This document shows, piece by piece, positions 43,626-52,969 of a stretch of 64,000 nt of DNA. The notes beneath the pieces are model-generated. The model was given only the letters and a program-made list of their open reading frames with translations, was not told the origin of the DNA and did not search any database. The DNA lies in contig NZ_RQHK01000017.1 in the NCBI RefSeq assembly GCF_004770475.1, positions 744,001-808,000 of the forward strand, given 5' to 3'. The stretch comes from Leptospira mtsangambouensis. Lineage in GTDB: Bacteria > Spirochaetota > Leptospiria > Leptospirales > Leptospiraceae. A program made the position numbers and the translations under genes. Each line of letters opens with the position of its first letter. Positions within the stretch are counted from its first letter, which is position 1.

Positions 43626-43638
43626 TTGGAGAATTGTA

Positions 43639-44295
43639 ATGAAAAAGGTTCAATTAGGGTTGTTAGCAAAGTTGGATATACGTTGGAACAGGAAGTCTGT
43701 GAAATCGGCAGAATCCGGAAGAGAAGTGCTTGCCGATGGACGAGTTAAATATTGGATTCGGCATGATACAATCAAAGGAGTTTTTCCAAAAATGTTGGTT
43801 TGGTGGTTCCAACATTTAGAAGGTGATATCGAATATGAAGGAAAGATCTATAATCGTTATCATGTTTGGCATCCCGAAGACCATGTTCATGTTAGTTATG
43901 AAAAAAGAAAACCAGATGGTAGTGTTGGGCCTGGAGCAGTTTTAAGAATTGTAGAATACCTTGGTAGGAAAAAGAATTATTTAGTGAATGTTGTCAGTCC
44001 CATCGAAAAATTAGATGAGGAAGGTTTTATTCATAATCCAAAACTGTATGGATTTTTACCGATTGCAAGAATGGAATATAGTTTTAAGGAAAGTGCAGAG
44101 GGAACTCGTTATGAAAATTGTTTGATTGTCGGATGGAAAGGATTTAGTTTTAAGTTGTTACGACCCATCTTTGAGTTTTTGTTTTTTGACAATCAACATG
44201 GTTTTTATTGGATTAAACATAACATTGAAGAGGTGGGTCAGTTCGAAAGTTTTTTACCAGATCTTTATAGGAAGGAAAATGAAAATTTACGGTGA
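43639..44295 (+). CDS. DAPG-hydrolase (PhlG)-like protein
   Basis: 218 residues, cytoplasmic. The stretches PKMLVWWFQHLEGDIEYEG, YHVWHPEDHVHVSYEKR and HGFYWIKHNIEEVGQFESFL resemble the PhlG/DAPG-hydrolase family, which cleaves a carbon-carbon bond in acylated phloroglucinols with a metal bound by His and Glu; an HxxE is visible near the end (HNIEE). Assignment is from motif memory and the substrate is probably something else. ATG at 43639 with TTGGAG upstream. It overlaps the GST gene by 17 bases, so both are under the TetR operators. Confidence 0.55.
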   Translation: MKKVQLGLLAKLDIRWNRKSVKSAESGREVLADGRVKYWIRHDTIKGVFPKMLVWWFQHLEGDIEYEGKIYNRYHVWHPEDHVHVSYEKRKPDGSVGPGAVLRIVEYLGRKKNYLVNVVSPIEKLDEEGFIHNPKLYGFLPIARMEYSFKESAEGTRYENCLIVGWKGFSFKLLRPIFEFLFFDNQHGFYWIKHNIEEVGQFESFLPDLYRKENENLR

Positions 44296-44881
44296 CAGAC
44301 AATCAGGAAATAGTTATAAACTATTACTCGTAACTTCCTTTCTAGAGATTCCATACGAATGGCAAGATATTGATATAAAAAAAGGAGAAACCAAAACAGA
44401 TTCATTTCTGAAAATGAATCCGAATGGGAAAATTCCTATTTTAATTTTGGATGATGGCAGAATTTTATCAGAGTCCAATGCTATTTTGAATTTTTTGGCG
44501 GAGGGGAGTGATCTGATTCCAAAAGACCATTTTGAAAAAGCCAAGGTCTTACAGTGGCAGTTTTTTGAACAATACAGTCATGAACCTTATATTGCAGTAG
44601 CAAGATTTATTAAGCATTATTTGGGGATTCCCGAGGAGAGACGAGCAGAATACGAATCTAAACAAGAAGGTGGGCATAAAGCTTTACGAGTTATGGAAAC
44701 CCAGCTAACAAAGAATAAATTTTTGGTTGGTGATTCTTTAACTACAGCAGATATATCTTTGTTTGCTTACACACATGTGGCACATGAAGGTGGATTTGAT
44801 TTATCATCATATCCAAAAGTTCTAGAATGGATCAAACGAATTGAATCATTGGATAGATTTAAACCAATGAAATCAATCTGA
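44279..44881 (+). CDS. Glutathione S-transferase family protein
   Basis: 200 residues from ATG 44279, preceded by AGGAAGG; a longer frame to 44126 is only the neighbour in another register. N-terminal thioredoxin-like domain: MKIYGDRQSGNSYKLLLVTSF with a Ser in the usual catalytic area, MNPNGKIPILILDDGRILSESNAIL (cis-Pro and the ESNAI glutathione contact), and the helical C-terminal domain with FLVGDSLTTADISLFAYTHVA. Such enzymes detoxify or isomerise small molecules. Coupled to the DAPG-hydrolase-like gene, it likely processes the same or a related compound. Overlaps the convergent CDF gene by nine bases. Confidence 0.92.
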   Translation: MKIYGDRQSGNSYKLLLVTSFLEIPYEWQDIDIKKGETKTDSFLKMNPNGKIPILILDDGRILSESNAILNFLAEGSDLIPKDHFEKAKVLQWQFFEQYSHEPYIAVARFIKHYLGIPEERRAEYESKQEGGHKALRVMETQLTKNKFLVGDSLTTADISLFAYTHVAHEGGFDLSSYPKVLEWIKRIESLDRFKPMKSI

Positions 44882-45835
44882 GTGAAGTTTGCATTGTTCG
44901 GCGTCAGTTTCTAGTTCAATGGTTGTATGGATGATTTCAAATTCTAATGCAACCTTCCTAATTTTTTCTTTAATCTTTTGAAATTCATTTAGTTTAACAG
45001 TTTTGTCTATCAGCACATGTAAGGAAGCAACATGGTGGTTCCCGTCTAAACTCCAAATTTTGATATCATGGACCGAATGGATTCCTTTGATTTTTTCCCA
45101 ATGTTCAATTAGTTCATGACGATCAACTGATTCAGGCACTGCCTGCAACATAACGATCATCACCTGTTTGATATTGCCATATGCATTCCATAAAATCCAT
45201 AATGCAATCGCCAGTGATAGTAATGGATCAAACCAAGGAACTGAGAAATACATCATGACAACACTACCGATAAGGACTGCGATCCACCCAAGTATATCTT
45301 CTAAAAAATGGAGAAACACTGCTTTTTCGGTTAATGATTTACCATGGTTGAGTCGTATCATTGCTGCTCCATTGACTATGACTCCAATGATAGCAAGCGC
45401 AAACATAACATCAGCTTTAGTTTCTTCGGGAGTGATGAATCTTTTGATAGATTCAATGATCATAAAGATGGAACCAACTGATAAAATAACTGAAATGATA
45501 AGTGCTCCAAGTATGGAAAATCGTTTATAACCATAATCAAAATAATTGTCTTTTGGTTTTGTGGAAATTTTTTGTAAATACCAGACAAGGGCAAGAGACA
45601 AGGCATCTCCAAAGTCATGGAAAGCGTCAGAAATAATGGCAATGCTATTGGAAAAAATACCACCGATTAGCTCTAACAAAGAAAAACTTAAGTTAAGAAC
45701 AAAGGCCCATGCCAAATTTTTTGTAGAAGTTGAGGTATGGTGGTGGCTATGATTGTGTGAGTGGTGGTCTTGTTTAGAATGATTATGACCTTGTCCCATA
45801 GAGGATAGAATTTCAGATTCGTTTTTTCTCTGCAA
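44873..45835 (-). CDS. Cation diffusion facilitator (CzcD/ZitB-type) metal exporter
   Basis: 320 residues. A His-rich start (HNHSKQDHHSHNHSHHHT) binds metal; six membrane helices follow, with the transport site motifs SDAFHDFGDALSLALV in helix 2 and HFLEDILGWIAVLIGS in helix 5. The HxxxD pairs (HDFGD and HFLED) are typical of Zn-transporting CDF proteins. The C-terminal domain has VHDIKIWSLDGNHHVASLHV. Start could be at 45835 or at the later ATG that begins MGQGHNH. It exports zinc or a similar divalent metal in exchange for protons. Confidence 0.93.
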   Translation of the reverse strand: MQRKNESEILSSMGQGHNHSKQDHHSHNHSHHHTSTSTKNLAWAFVLNLSFSLLELIGGIFSNSIAIISDAFHDFGDALSLALVWYLQKISTKPKDNYFDYGYKRFSILGALIISVILSVGSIFMIIESIKRFITPEETKADVMFALAIIGVIVNGAAMIRLNHGKSLTEKAVFLHFLEDILGWIAVLIGSVVMMYFSVPWFDPLLSLAIALWILWNAYGNIKQVMIVMLQAVPESVDRHELIEHWEKIKGIHSVHDIKIWSLDGNHHVASLHVLIDKTVKLNEFQKIKEKIRKVALEFEIIHTTIELETDAEQCKLHSD

Positions 45836-45885
45836 CTAAAGAATGAGAGGAAAAATAATTAGAGATTCCTTTTGTTTATTCTTAA

Positions 45886-47778
45886 CTAATCAAAAAGTAT
45901 TTGAGGTCTTGAATAAAGGTAACCTTGGACTACATGGCAGGATGTTTGTTTTAAACGATGGAGTTGTTCTTCGTTTTCAATCCCTTCTGCAATGGTTTTA
46001 AGCCCTAAAGAATCGGCTAAATGACAAATAGATTCCAAAAGTAAAAAGTTTCGATCTGAGTTTGCAATATCCTCTAAAAATGATTTATCGATTTTTAATT
46101 CATCAAATTGAATTTTTTGCATATAATGAAGTGATGAATATCCTTTTCCAAAATCATCCAATGAAACTGAAATTCCATTGGATCTAAGATCTGAAACAAT
46201 CTTTTGGATGGTTTCGATTTCATCTATAAAAACATCTTCTGTAATTTCAAATATTATGTTTTTTGGATTAATTTTATGGTAAGTTAAATATTGAATAATA
46301 TAGTCGTTAAAATTCGGATATAAAAAGAAAATTGGAGAGATGTTGATAGAAATTTGTATCTCTTTTCCGTACAACTCCAGTAGTTTGGGAATATGGGAAA
46401 TGGCTTTTTCAAATATGCATTTTCCGAATGGTACAATTAACTCTGATTTGGTGATAATCGGTATAAACTCTTCAGGAGAAATATTCCCGAATTCTGGCAA
46501 ACTCCAACGTGCAAGTGCTTCCAAACCTACGGTTTGTTTAGAACTAATATCAACTTTTTCCTGGTATGCTATTTTGAAATTTTTTTGATTGATTGCTTTC
46601 TCTAAATAATTTTTTAGTTTTTGTTCCCTTTCTATTTTAGATTCCATACCAGTTTGGAACCATACTAACTTTGTTAGGACACCTTCTTTTGCTACATTCA
46701 TGGCGATGGAAAGTTTCCGGATCGCTTCATCCAAATGATTTGTATCCTGAGGGTATTGAACGCCTGAAACTCGGTATTGAAGTCTATGTCCTAATTGGTC
46801 AGGAGAAAGTAACTCATTATTATTGAAGTCAAAGTTTACGATTGCTTCTTCGATTTTAGATTTTGTAGAATTTTCTATCCAAAATATAAATTCATCACCG
46901 CCTAAACTGGCAACAAGGACGTCGGGTCTTTCGTCTGTATATAATTTTAATACACATCCAGTTAAGGTTAAAATTTGGTCTCCAAATCCAATGCCGTGTA
47001 GCGCGTTAATTACTTTTAAACCTTTTAGATTGATTAAAAGTAGAAAAGATTCTGATACTCCTGAACTGATTCTATTTTGGATTAATTTTTCAAACAAATA
47101 TCGATTCGGGAGGTGTGTTAGTGAATCATAAAATGCAAGTTTGTCGATGTGTTTTTGAGATTTTAATATTTTGCTTCTTGATTCCTTAAGATAAACAATA
47201 TTTTTTATCAGTTTCCCTCTCAATCTTTGGATTAAAAATCCAGTTAAAACAGAAAATAAAATTAAACTTACAGAATTAAAAATCCATTCTCTTGGATTAT
47301 TATTTCTGAGTCCTAAGGATTCAGGAAACCGAACCCAGGAAAAGTAAATTAAACCACCAAATAATGCTGGTAATAAAGATATGATGATTGAAGAAATTAA
47401 ACTTATGATAGGTGGAAGGAAAACATAAAAAGAAACAATCATAAATGTTAATGATATTTCTGCACTACCCAACAAACCACTTCGGACATACGATAAGACA
47501 GAGATAAAAATGGTTGTACAAATTAAACTTAAAACACGAACTATTAAAGGTACTTTGTTCTTTAATAAAAATTCTAAAAATAGAATGATCGCAAAACTGA
47601 AATCAACCGTAAAAAATAAATAATCTACTTCACCTTGTTTTGTAAAAAAAGGAACAATGTGTAAGCCTGCAGCGATGAGAAACAAACCGGATGCGGCCAA
47701 AAGGAAACGACGAAGCAGCGGACTTGTATCCTTTTGAAATTTGGTCCAATAGACATATTTATTTTTATCTTTTAGCAT
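45886..47778 (-). CDS. Membrane GGDEF-EAL protein with probably inactive cyclase and intact phosphodiesterase
   Basis: 630 residues. Six or so N-terminal membrane helices (about 20-190), then GGDEF (about 215-370) and EAL (about 385-630). The signature SLGGDEF is kept, but the metal-binding Asp in the usual D-L-D-x-F-K motif is Asn (LLLINLKGLKVIN), and no RxxD inhibitory site precedes GGDEF, so cyclase activity is doubtful. The EAL side has every catalytic residue: GLEALARW, SINIS, FEITED, LDDFGKGYSS, LKIDKSF, AEGIEN and VQGYLYSRP. It most likely degrades c-di-GMP in response to a membrane signal. Confidence 0.9.
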   Translation of the reverse strand: MLKDKNKYVYWTKFQKDTSPLLRRFLLAASGLFLIAAGLHIVPFFTKQGEVDYLFFTVDFSFAIILFLEFLLKNKVPLIVRVLSLICTTIFISVLSYVRSGLLGSAEISLTFMIVSFYVFLPPIISLISSIIISLLPALFGGLIYFSWVRFPESLGLRNNNPREWIFNSVSLILFSVLTGFLIQRLRGKLIKNIVYLKESRSKILKSQKHIDKLAFYDSLTHLPNRYLFEKLIQNRISSGVSESFLLLINLKGLKVINALHGIGFGDQILTLTGCVLKLYTDERPDVLVASLGGDEFIFWIENSTKSKIEEAIVNFDFNNNELLSPDQLGHRLQYRVSGVQYPQDTNHLDEAIRKLSIAMNVAKEGVLTKLVWFQTGMESKIEREQKLKNYLEKAINQKNFKIAYQEKVDISSKQTVGLEALARWSLPEFGNISPEEFIPIITKSELIVPFGKCIFEKAISHIPKLLELYGKEIQISINISPIFFLYPNFNDYIIQYLTYHKINPKNIIFEITEDVFIDEIETIQKIVSDLRSNGISVSLDDFGKGYSSLHYMQKIQFDELKIDKSFLEDIANSDRNFLLLESICHLADSLGLKTIAEGIENEEQLHRLKQTSCHVVQGYLYSRPQILFD

Positions 47779-47867
47779 ATGATTCTCATTGGACGAATGA
47801 AACTGATTGGATGAATTCTTAAAAAAGCCTTTCCTTTGGGATTGGTCAAGAGGAAGTTATCCTCATT

Positions 47868-48377
47868 GTGACGAATCCTAACGATTTACCTGCCAAGTCA
47901 CCCCAAGAATCTGCAGTAGAAACAAGGCATATTGTTCTACCAAATGATGCCAACCATTATGGAACTGCATTTGGTGGAGCCATTATGAGTTGGATCGATT
48001 TGATTGCTGCTATGTCTGCCCAAAGGCACTCCGGTCATGAGGCAGTAACTGTTAGTATCGACCGAATTAATTTTATAACTCCAATTCAAATTGGAGATCA
48101 TGTAAATTTAAAGGCTATGGTGAATTATGTTGGAACTACTTCGATGGAAGTGGGGGTTCAAGTAAACCGTGAAAATCCCTATACGGGAGAGATGGTTCGA
48201 GCAACAACCGCCTATCTATCGTTTGTTGCTTTGGATGAGAACAAGAAGCCCTGTGCTGTTCCTCCCTTGCGTTTAGAAACAGATCTAGAAAAACGGCGTT
48301 TTGCTGAAGGAAAACTTCGAATTGAAATGGCAAAAGAGTTTTCTGCCAAAATTAAAGCTGGAAGAAAAACCATTTAA
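47868..48377 (+). CDS. Acyl-CoA thioesterase, hotdog fold (YciA/BACH-like)
   Basis: 169 residues, cytoplasmic. The hotdog signature is clear: RHIVLPNDANHYGTAFGGAIMSWIDLIAAMSAQRHSG with the conserved Asn/His/Gly-Gly, VTVSIDRINFITPIQIGD, and VGTTSMEVGVQV. It hydrolyses acyl-CoA thioesters; preferred chain length cannot be told. The start could be the GTG at 47868. Divergent from the GGDEF-EAL gene. Confidence 0.92.
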   Translation: MTNPNDLPAKSPQESAVETRHIVLPNDANHYGTAFGGAIMSWIDLIAAMSAQRHSGHEAVTVSIDRINFITPIQIGDHVNLKAMVNYVGTTSMEVGVQVNRENPYTGEMVRATTAYLSFVALDENKKPCAVPPLRLETDLEKRRFAEGKLRIEMAKEFSAKIKAGRKTI

Positions 48378-48397
48378 CAAATAGTTGATTGGTTTTT
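48365..48397. terminator. Terminator candidate at the thioesterase 3' end
   Basis: AAAAACCA and TGGTTTTT pair across a 17-base loop that itself holds a short AAC/GTT pair. T-rich sequence follows. Convergent with the gene at 48399, so it may serve both. Confidence 0.5.
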
Positions 48398-48398
48398 A

Positions 48399-48776
48399 TT
48401 ATTTCAATTTATATACAACCCAAGTAGCTAAAAAAGTTTCTAAGATACTGAGTGGGATTGCGTATAAAAGAATTCCAATCGGTAGAATTGATAAGTTCCA
48501 AATTACGATCCACATCAATACAAAACCTATAAACCAACTAAAAAGAAACGTTTGTTTGAATTTTAAATGGTTAGATAAATAGAAAATTGCAAACGCTAAT
48601 CCAAGAGACCATATTCCCCACACTGCGCCATTGATTGGTTCAGATGGAAATGTAATTCCTAATTGGTTGTAATGATTTAACCAAATTGATTTAAAAAGTA
48701 TTTCGTTTCTAAAGAATTCCGACAAACTGATCACAATTGTAGCGGAAAATATGGGGAGAATTTTGTTTTTAAACAT
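48399..48776 (-). CDS. Hypothetical four-helix membrane protein
   Basis: 125 residues, almost wholly hydrophobic with four predicted helices (about 8-22, 50-68, 75-95, 99-122), e.g. NGAVWGIWSLGLAFAIFYLS and FSWFIGFVLMWIVIWNLS. Not recognised. The strong hydrophobic pattern supports a real gene. It is 50 bp after the dimeric-barrel gene and may belong to that group. Confidence 0.6.
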   Translation of the reverse strand: MFKNKILPIFSATIVISLSEFFRNEILFKSIWLNHYNQLGITFPSEPINGAVWGIWSLGLAFAIFYLSNHLKFKQTFLFSWFIGFVLMWIVIWNLSILPIGILLYAIPLSILETFLATWVVYKLK

Positions 48777-48826
48777 ACAAATAATTATTTATAGTTAGGT
48801 GATGATTTGGCAATTATAATTCATAA

Positions 48827-49150
48827 TTATGATTCGAAAAATCTTTCGTATTCTGCGATTTGGGTTGTGCTTTCGACAGAAGGGACAAAATATTTTTCTC
48901 TGACTTTTTTGTAATCTGGATCTGCGAAAAAGCTGAGTTTCCTTTCTTTGTTTTTAAAATAGATTAAAAACACACGATTGATTGGATTTTTTGTTTCCGA
49001 CTTTAATGTTTCTTTAATTTTGAAATCATATCGAAATCCCCCTTCGTATTTTTCTAAGAGTTCTTTCATTTCTGCTCTATACTGTGTATACAGTTCATCA
49101 TCTTTTACTTGGAGACCAACGATAGTTTCCCAATGAGATAGATTTTCCAT
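48827..49150 (-). CDS. Small protein, DUF1330/ABM-like ferredoxin fold (tentative)
   Basis: 107 residues, soluble. The order WETIVGLQVKDDELYTQYRAEM, GGFRYDFKI, NRVFLIYF and FFADPDYKKVREKYF resembles small dimeric alpha/beta-barrel proteins (DUF1330 or antibiotic-biosynthesis-monooxygenase type). Confidence in the family is low. It starts four bases after the MFS transporter gene on the same strand, so they are probably co-transcribed. Confidence 0.55.
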   Translation of the reverse strand: MENLSHWETIVGLQVKDDELYTQYRAEMKELLEKYEGGFRYDFKIKETLKSETKNPINRVFLIYFKNKERKLSFFADPDYKKVREKYFVPSVESTTQIAEYERFFES

Positions 49151-49154
49151 TTGA

Positions 49155-50366
49155 CTATACCTTCCTTCGTTGTGAATGAATATAATACATTGTGAAGATA
49201 CTCACAAATAACAAAAATGGAATGCTGACTAAATTTAGGTTAAGCCAGCCAATTTTATTTTCGAGGTAACCAGCGCTATATGTAGATAGAATTGCAAAAG
49301 AGTATACAATTGTATCATTTGTAGCTTGAATCGAGTTTTTTTCTGAAGGATGGTATTGTTCGACAAGTAAGTTGGTGCCACCGACATACATAAAATTCCA
49401 ACCAATGCCAAGTAGTATGAGTGCCACAGCAAATGGCAAAAATTCTGTACCTTGCAGAGCAGCAAAACTTTCAAGCCCCATCACAAAAATTCCTAAAAGT
49501 ATCAGATACGGTGCTGTCATTTTCCGTACCAATTGTCCTGAGAAAAAAGAAGGAATGTACATTCCTAATACATGCCATTGTAGTACCAAAGTGGATGCAT
49601 GCATTTCGTGTCCATGGGATTTCATTGCCACTGGCACTGCAGACATCAGCATTGCCATCAGTCCAAAACTAAATGCTGTTGCCAAAATCGAAACCCATAA
49701 CCCTAAATTTTTTATATGATAAGAAAGTGGGCGAATCGTTGATCTTGGGGAAGGATCATTGGATTGTGAAGGAGTATTAGATAATTCTTTATTTGGTTTT
49801 GGTAAAAATAAAATAAAGAAAAATTGTAAACACAAACTGGAAATTAAAATTAAATAACATCCCAAATATAATGAGTTTGGAAAAAGTTCTTTCCCTTGGA
49901 GTCCAGCCAATGGGCCAAGAAAGGCTGCTGGAATTCCTGCGATTAAAATCCAAGAAAGGGCACTGGATCTATCATGTGTTGGTACTGATTCCATTGCAAC
50001 AAATCGTAAATACTGTACAAATGATTGATGAAAACCATATAACAAGTGTGATATGGAAAATAAGATAAAATTCTTCTCATACATGGAATAAGATGCAAGG
50101 ATCGCACCAACGATACCAATCACTGTTCCTGTGAGTAAACCCACTTTGCTACCTTTCCATTTCATAAACCTTGAGGCAGGAACCAAACCAAGAAGAGTTC
50201 CTAAAATCACAAATGAAATTGGAAGTGAAGCTGATTCAGGCGATGGAGCAATGCTTTGTCCAGCAAGTGCAGAAACTGCCATAATCATGACAGTCCCAAT
50301 TTGAAATACAGTCTGTGTGATAGAAAAAATTCCCAGGATTTGCAGTTTATCTATAATTTTTTTCAT
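49155..50366 (-). CDS. Major facilitator superfamily transporter
   Basis: 403 residues with 12 predicted helices and a short polar loop in the middle (SNTPSQSNDPSPRSTIRP). Features of the fold: GLVPASRFMKWKGSKVGLLTG after helix 2, and LLYGFHQSFVQYLRFVAMESV and GIGWNFMYVGGTNLLVEQ. Similar proteins are annotated as drug or small-molecule permeases; substrate unknown. Operon with the small DUF1330-like gene downstream. Confidence 0.85.
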   Translation of the reverse strand: MKKIIDKLQILGIFSITQTVFQIGTVMIMAVSALAGQSIAPSPESASLPISFVILGTLLGLVPASRFMKWKGSKVGLLTGTVIGIVGAILASYSMYEKNFILFSISHLLYGFHQSFVQYLRFVAMESVPTHDRSSALSWILIAGIPAAFLGPLAGLQGKELFPNSLYLGCYLILISSLCLQFFFILFLPKPNKELSNTPSQSNDPSPRSTIRPLSYHIKNLGLWVSILATAFSFGLMAMLMSAVPVAMKSHGHEMHASTLVLQWHVLGMYIPSFFSGQLVRKMTAPYLILLGIFVMGLESFAALQGTEFLPFAVALILLGIGWNFMYVGGTNLLVEQYHPSEKNSIQATNDTIVYSFAILSTYSAGYLENKIGWLNLNLVSIPFLLFVSIFTMYYIHSQRRKV

Positions 50367-50409
50367 AAAAGAGATATGGTTTAGACAGAAAGAATTCTTA
50401 TTTTGTTGG

Positions 50410-50982
50410 TTAGATGCCTAACTTTCCAATGATTTCTTTTGCTTGGTTTACAAAATGTACTTCTTCTTCTTTTTGAAAAGGAACAAAGATGTTTTGTTGA
50501 AACCGAACAGAAAGATGGGCGTATTCAATACATCCCGCAACTGTCAGTTCTGGCTTAGCTTTTCCTGCAAATACTTTGATATCTGAACCGTCAGGTACGA
50601 CAAGAGATCTAGGTGGAATTTTTTTTCCTCCTCGAATCATACAACCGGCAGCAATTTGAGAGCCATCACCAATTTCAGCATTATCCAGAACAATAGAACC
50701 GATACCAACAAGAACTCCTCTTCCAATTTTACAGCCGTGGATCATTACATTATGACCAACTAATGTCCATTCGCCGATACTAATGGGGCTTGTGCTGTCA
50801 GTATGTAAAGTGGAATTATCTTGGATGTTCACATAATTTCCTAATTTGATGGAGTTCATATCAGCTCGCACCACGGCACCGGGCCATAATGAAACGGAAG
50901 TTCCATATTCGATCATACCAAAGGCAGTTGCGGATGGGTGGATGAAGGGATTGGTAAAAACGGGAATTTCTGAATAGGACAT
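50410..50982 (-). CDS. Gamma-class carbonic anhydrase/acyltransferase-like hexapeptide-repeat protein
   Basis: 190 residues from ATG 50982; a longer frame to 51018 begins with TTG inside the preceding gene and is less likely. Left-handed beta-helix: repeated hexapeptides such as IKLGNYVNIQDNS, ISIGEWTLVGHNVMIHG and CKIGRGVLVGIGSIVLDNAEIG. The three zinc or iron ligands are in place as His60, His77 and His82, with the last two five residues apart as in the family. Activity as carbonic anhydrase is possible; many members are only structural relatives. It follows the SpoIIE gene. Confidence 0.9.
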   Translation of the reverse strand: MSYSEIPVFTNPFIHPSATAFGMIEYGTSVSLWPGAVVRADMNSIKLGNYVNIQDNSTLHTDSTSPISIGEWTLVGHNVMIHGCKIGRGVLVGIGSIVLDNAEIGDGSQIAAGCMIRGGKKIPPRSLVVPDGSDIKVFAGKAKPELTVAGCIEYAHLSVRFQQNIFVPFQKEEEVHFVNQAKEIIGKLGI

Positions 50983-50993
50983 GGATATCAAAA

Positions 50994-52955
50994 TCAACTT
51001 AGACTTTGAATTTCGCAACCGATAAATGTAATATCGTCTTGTTTTACATCACCTTCAGTAAAAGAAGATAGTTCACTGAGTACCTTTGCCATCGTATGAT
51101 CCAAACTCATCTTCATGTTCTCTTTTAAAATATCATACAAACGTTCTTCACCGAATAGTTCTTTTTCAGGATTGAACTGTTCAAAAATTCCATCGGTAAA
51201 GAGAAAAATACGATCGCCTTCTTCGATTTGGTGTTCGATGATTCGGTACTGGGTATGATCCATAAGTCCTATGATTTTCCCAGTTCTTGGTAAAAGTTTT
51301 ATATCATCAATTCTTTGGTGAATTTGATCAGGGTGACCTGCTGAAGAATAGAAGAGTAATTTGTTTTTTAAGTCAATATCGCAAACAGAGCAGGTAAATA
51401 TTGTTTGAATATTGCTATATTTGTTAATAAAGATTTGGTTCATATGAAATACCAAATCATCGGGATGATCGTAAATCATTTTGAGTGATTCGTATTCCGC
51501 TTTGATCGCCATTGTGATGAGTGCGGCTTGAATTCCATGGCCTGTAGCATCCGCTACAAAAATTCGATAGTAATCTGGTTTTACCTGTGTTAGGTCGTAA
51601 AAATCACCTCCTACTTCGGACATCGACTGATAGTAGGAGTGAAAGTGGATTCTTGGATCACTAGTTTTAATATCTGAGAACAAAGTTTTTTGAATTTTTT
51701 TAGCAACATTCAAATCCTTTTTGATTAAGTTTAACGATTCATCCAAAGTTTTTGTACGTTCTCTTACCTTTTCTTCAAGAGTGACAAGTGCTAAGGCTTG
51801 GGTGTTTGCTTTTTCTTCTTTTAGTTCGTTGATTTTATTGGCCAGAGCAAGTGATAAAATTCCCGCTTCTAAAGTGGAACCAATTTGGTTTCCATAAATA
51901 GTTAATAGATTTACAGGCAAAACTCCGTTTTGCATCAAAGTGTACATCAAAATCCCAAAAAGTAAGGTACTCCATCCAAATAGAAACAACCTTGCTTGTT
52001 TATTTCCGGTGCTATAATTAACCAAAGCAACAAGAAGAACAGAAACTACAAAAACTTGAGCAATTAGATTTCCCAATCGAACTGCAATGGCAATTGGTAG
52101 GTAAGAATATGGAATTAAAATATAAAATAGAACTACAAATTTTAAAGATTGGATGAGTCTGTGTGACCAAGGGTTTAATTCTCGCAAATTCAAAGTTTGT
52201 TGGGAAAATGTCCAACCGGAAACTGCGGAGCAGGTGACGATAATACTTCCGATTCGGTTGTGAATTTCTGGATGGTCAAGTGTAATGACTTGGTTTAATA
52301 TTCCATTCAAATACATTTGAAGGGCTAGGTTAAAAAAAATGGATATGGAATAAGTAATATATGCTTTTTCTTTTAAGATAAAATATATAAATAAATTGTA
52401 AATTACCATGATCAATATGGTTCCGTAAAAGAAACCGAGAATGGTATTTTCTAAATTTTCTTTTAAATAAAATGTGTCTTTGGAGTAGAACCGAATCAGG
52501 TAACTGACGTTTGATGAAGATTTGGTTTCTAAAATTAAAGTTTTGGCTTCGTTTTCTTTCCAATCCAATTCAAAAGCAATGGATTTTGAAAATGCATCCC
52601 AATGAGAGTGTGCAATAAAATCTCCACCTTCTTTGATAGGTTCCGGATTTCCTTCTTCATAAACTCGAACAAAATCTAAATGTGGATTTCCTAAATCTAA
52701 AATTAGTTTGTTTGCAGAAGTTTGGTTGGTTGCTTTCAATCTAAGGAAAACATGATCCGATTGAAAACCCAAACTTAAGTTATTTTTAAAGATAGGAGTC
52801 CATCGAAGTTTTTGGAAATTGACATCGGAACCCGAAGAGATCGCATAATCGATTTTTTGCGGAACAAAACTATCATCTGTGATGGATTTTTGGATTTCCA
52901 ATCGGGAACATGAGAATACTAAACCCGACAAAATGACTGTTAGGAGTGTCCGCAT
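50994..52955 (-). CDS. 7TMR-DISM sensor with SpoIIE-type PP2C phosphatase
   Basis: 653 residues. N-terminal signal ends in LVFSC, a possible lipobox. Then an extracytoplasmic 7TMR-DISMED2 domain (about 25-175), seven membrane helices (about 180-385), a coiled coil (LVTLEEKVRERTKTLDESLN), and a PP2C phosphatase domain with VGGDFYDL, DATGHGIQAALITM, LFTDGIFEQF and KQDDITFIG, all metal-ligand Asp kept. Such proteins dephosphorylate anti-sigma-factor antagonists. Its partner is not in the window. A hairpin (CCCGAT-TTTT-ATCGGG) lies just upstream of the start. Confidence 0.92.
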   Translation of the reverse strand: MRTLLTVILSGLVFSCSRLEIQKSITDDSFVPQKIDYAISSGSDVNFQKLRWTPIFKNNLSLGFQSDHVFLRLKATNQTSANKLILDLGNPHLDFVRVYEEGNPEPIKEGGDFIAHSHWDAFSKSIAFELDWKENEAKTLILETKSSSNVSYLIRFYSKDTFYLKENLENTILGFFYGTILIMVIYNLFIYFILKEKAYITYSISIFFNLALQMYLNGILNQVITLDHPEIHNRIGSIIVTCSAVSGWTFSQQTLNLRELNPWSHRLIQSLKFVVLFYILIPYSYLPIAIAVRLGNLIAQVFVVSVLLVALVNYSTGNKQARLFLFGWSTLLFGILMYTLMQNGVLPVNLLTIYGNQIGSTLEAGILSLALANKINELKEEKANTQALALVTLEEKVRERTKTLDESLNLIKKDLNVAKKIQKTLFSDIKTSDPRIHFHSYYQSMSEVGGDFYDLTQVKPDYYRIFVADATGHGIQAALITMAIKAEYESLKMIYDHPDDLVFHMNQIFINKYSNIQTIFTCSVCDIDLKNKLLFYSSAGHPDQIHQRIDDIKLLPRTGKIIGLMDHTQYRIIEHQIEEGDRIFLFTDGIFEQFNPEKELFGEERLYDILKENMKMSLDHTMAKVLSELSSFTEGDVKQDDITFIGCEIQSLS

Positions 52956-52969
52956 AAACTCGGATGATT

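Noticed and set aside
44126..44278. N-terminal extension of the GST
   Set aside because: It lies inside the DAPG-hydrolase-like gene in another frame; ATG 44279 has AGGAAGG upstream and matches the family start.
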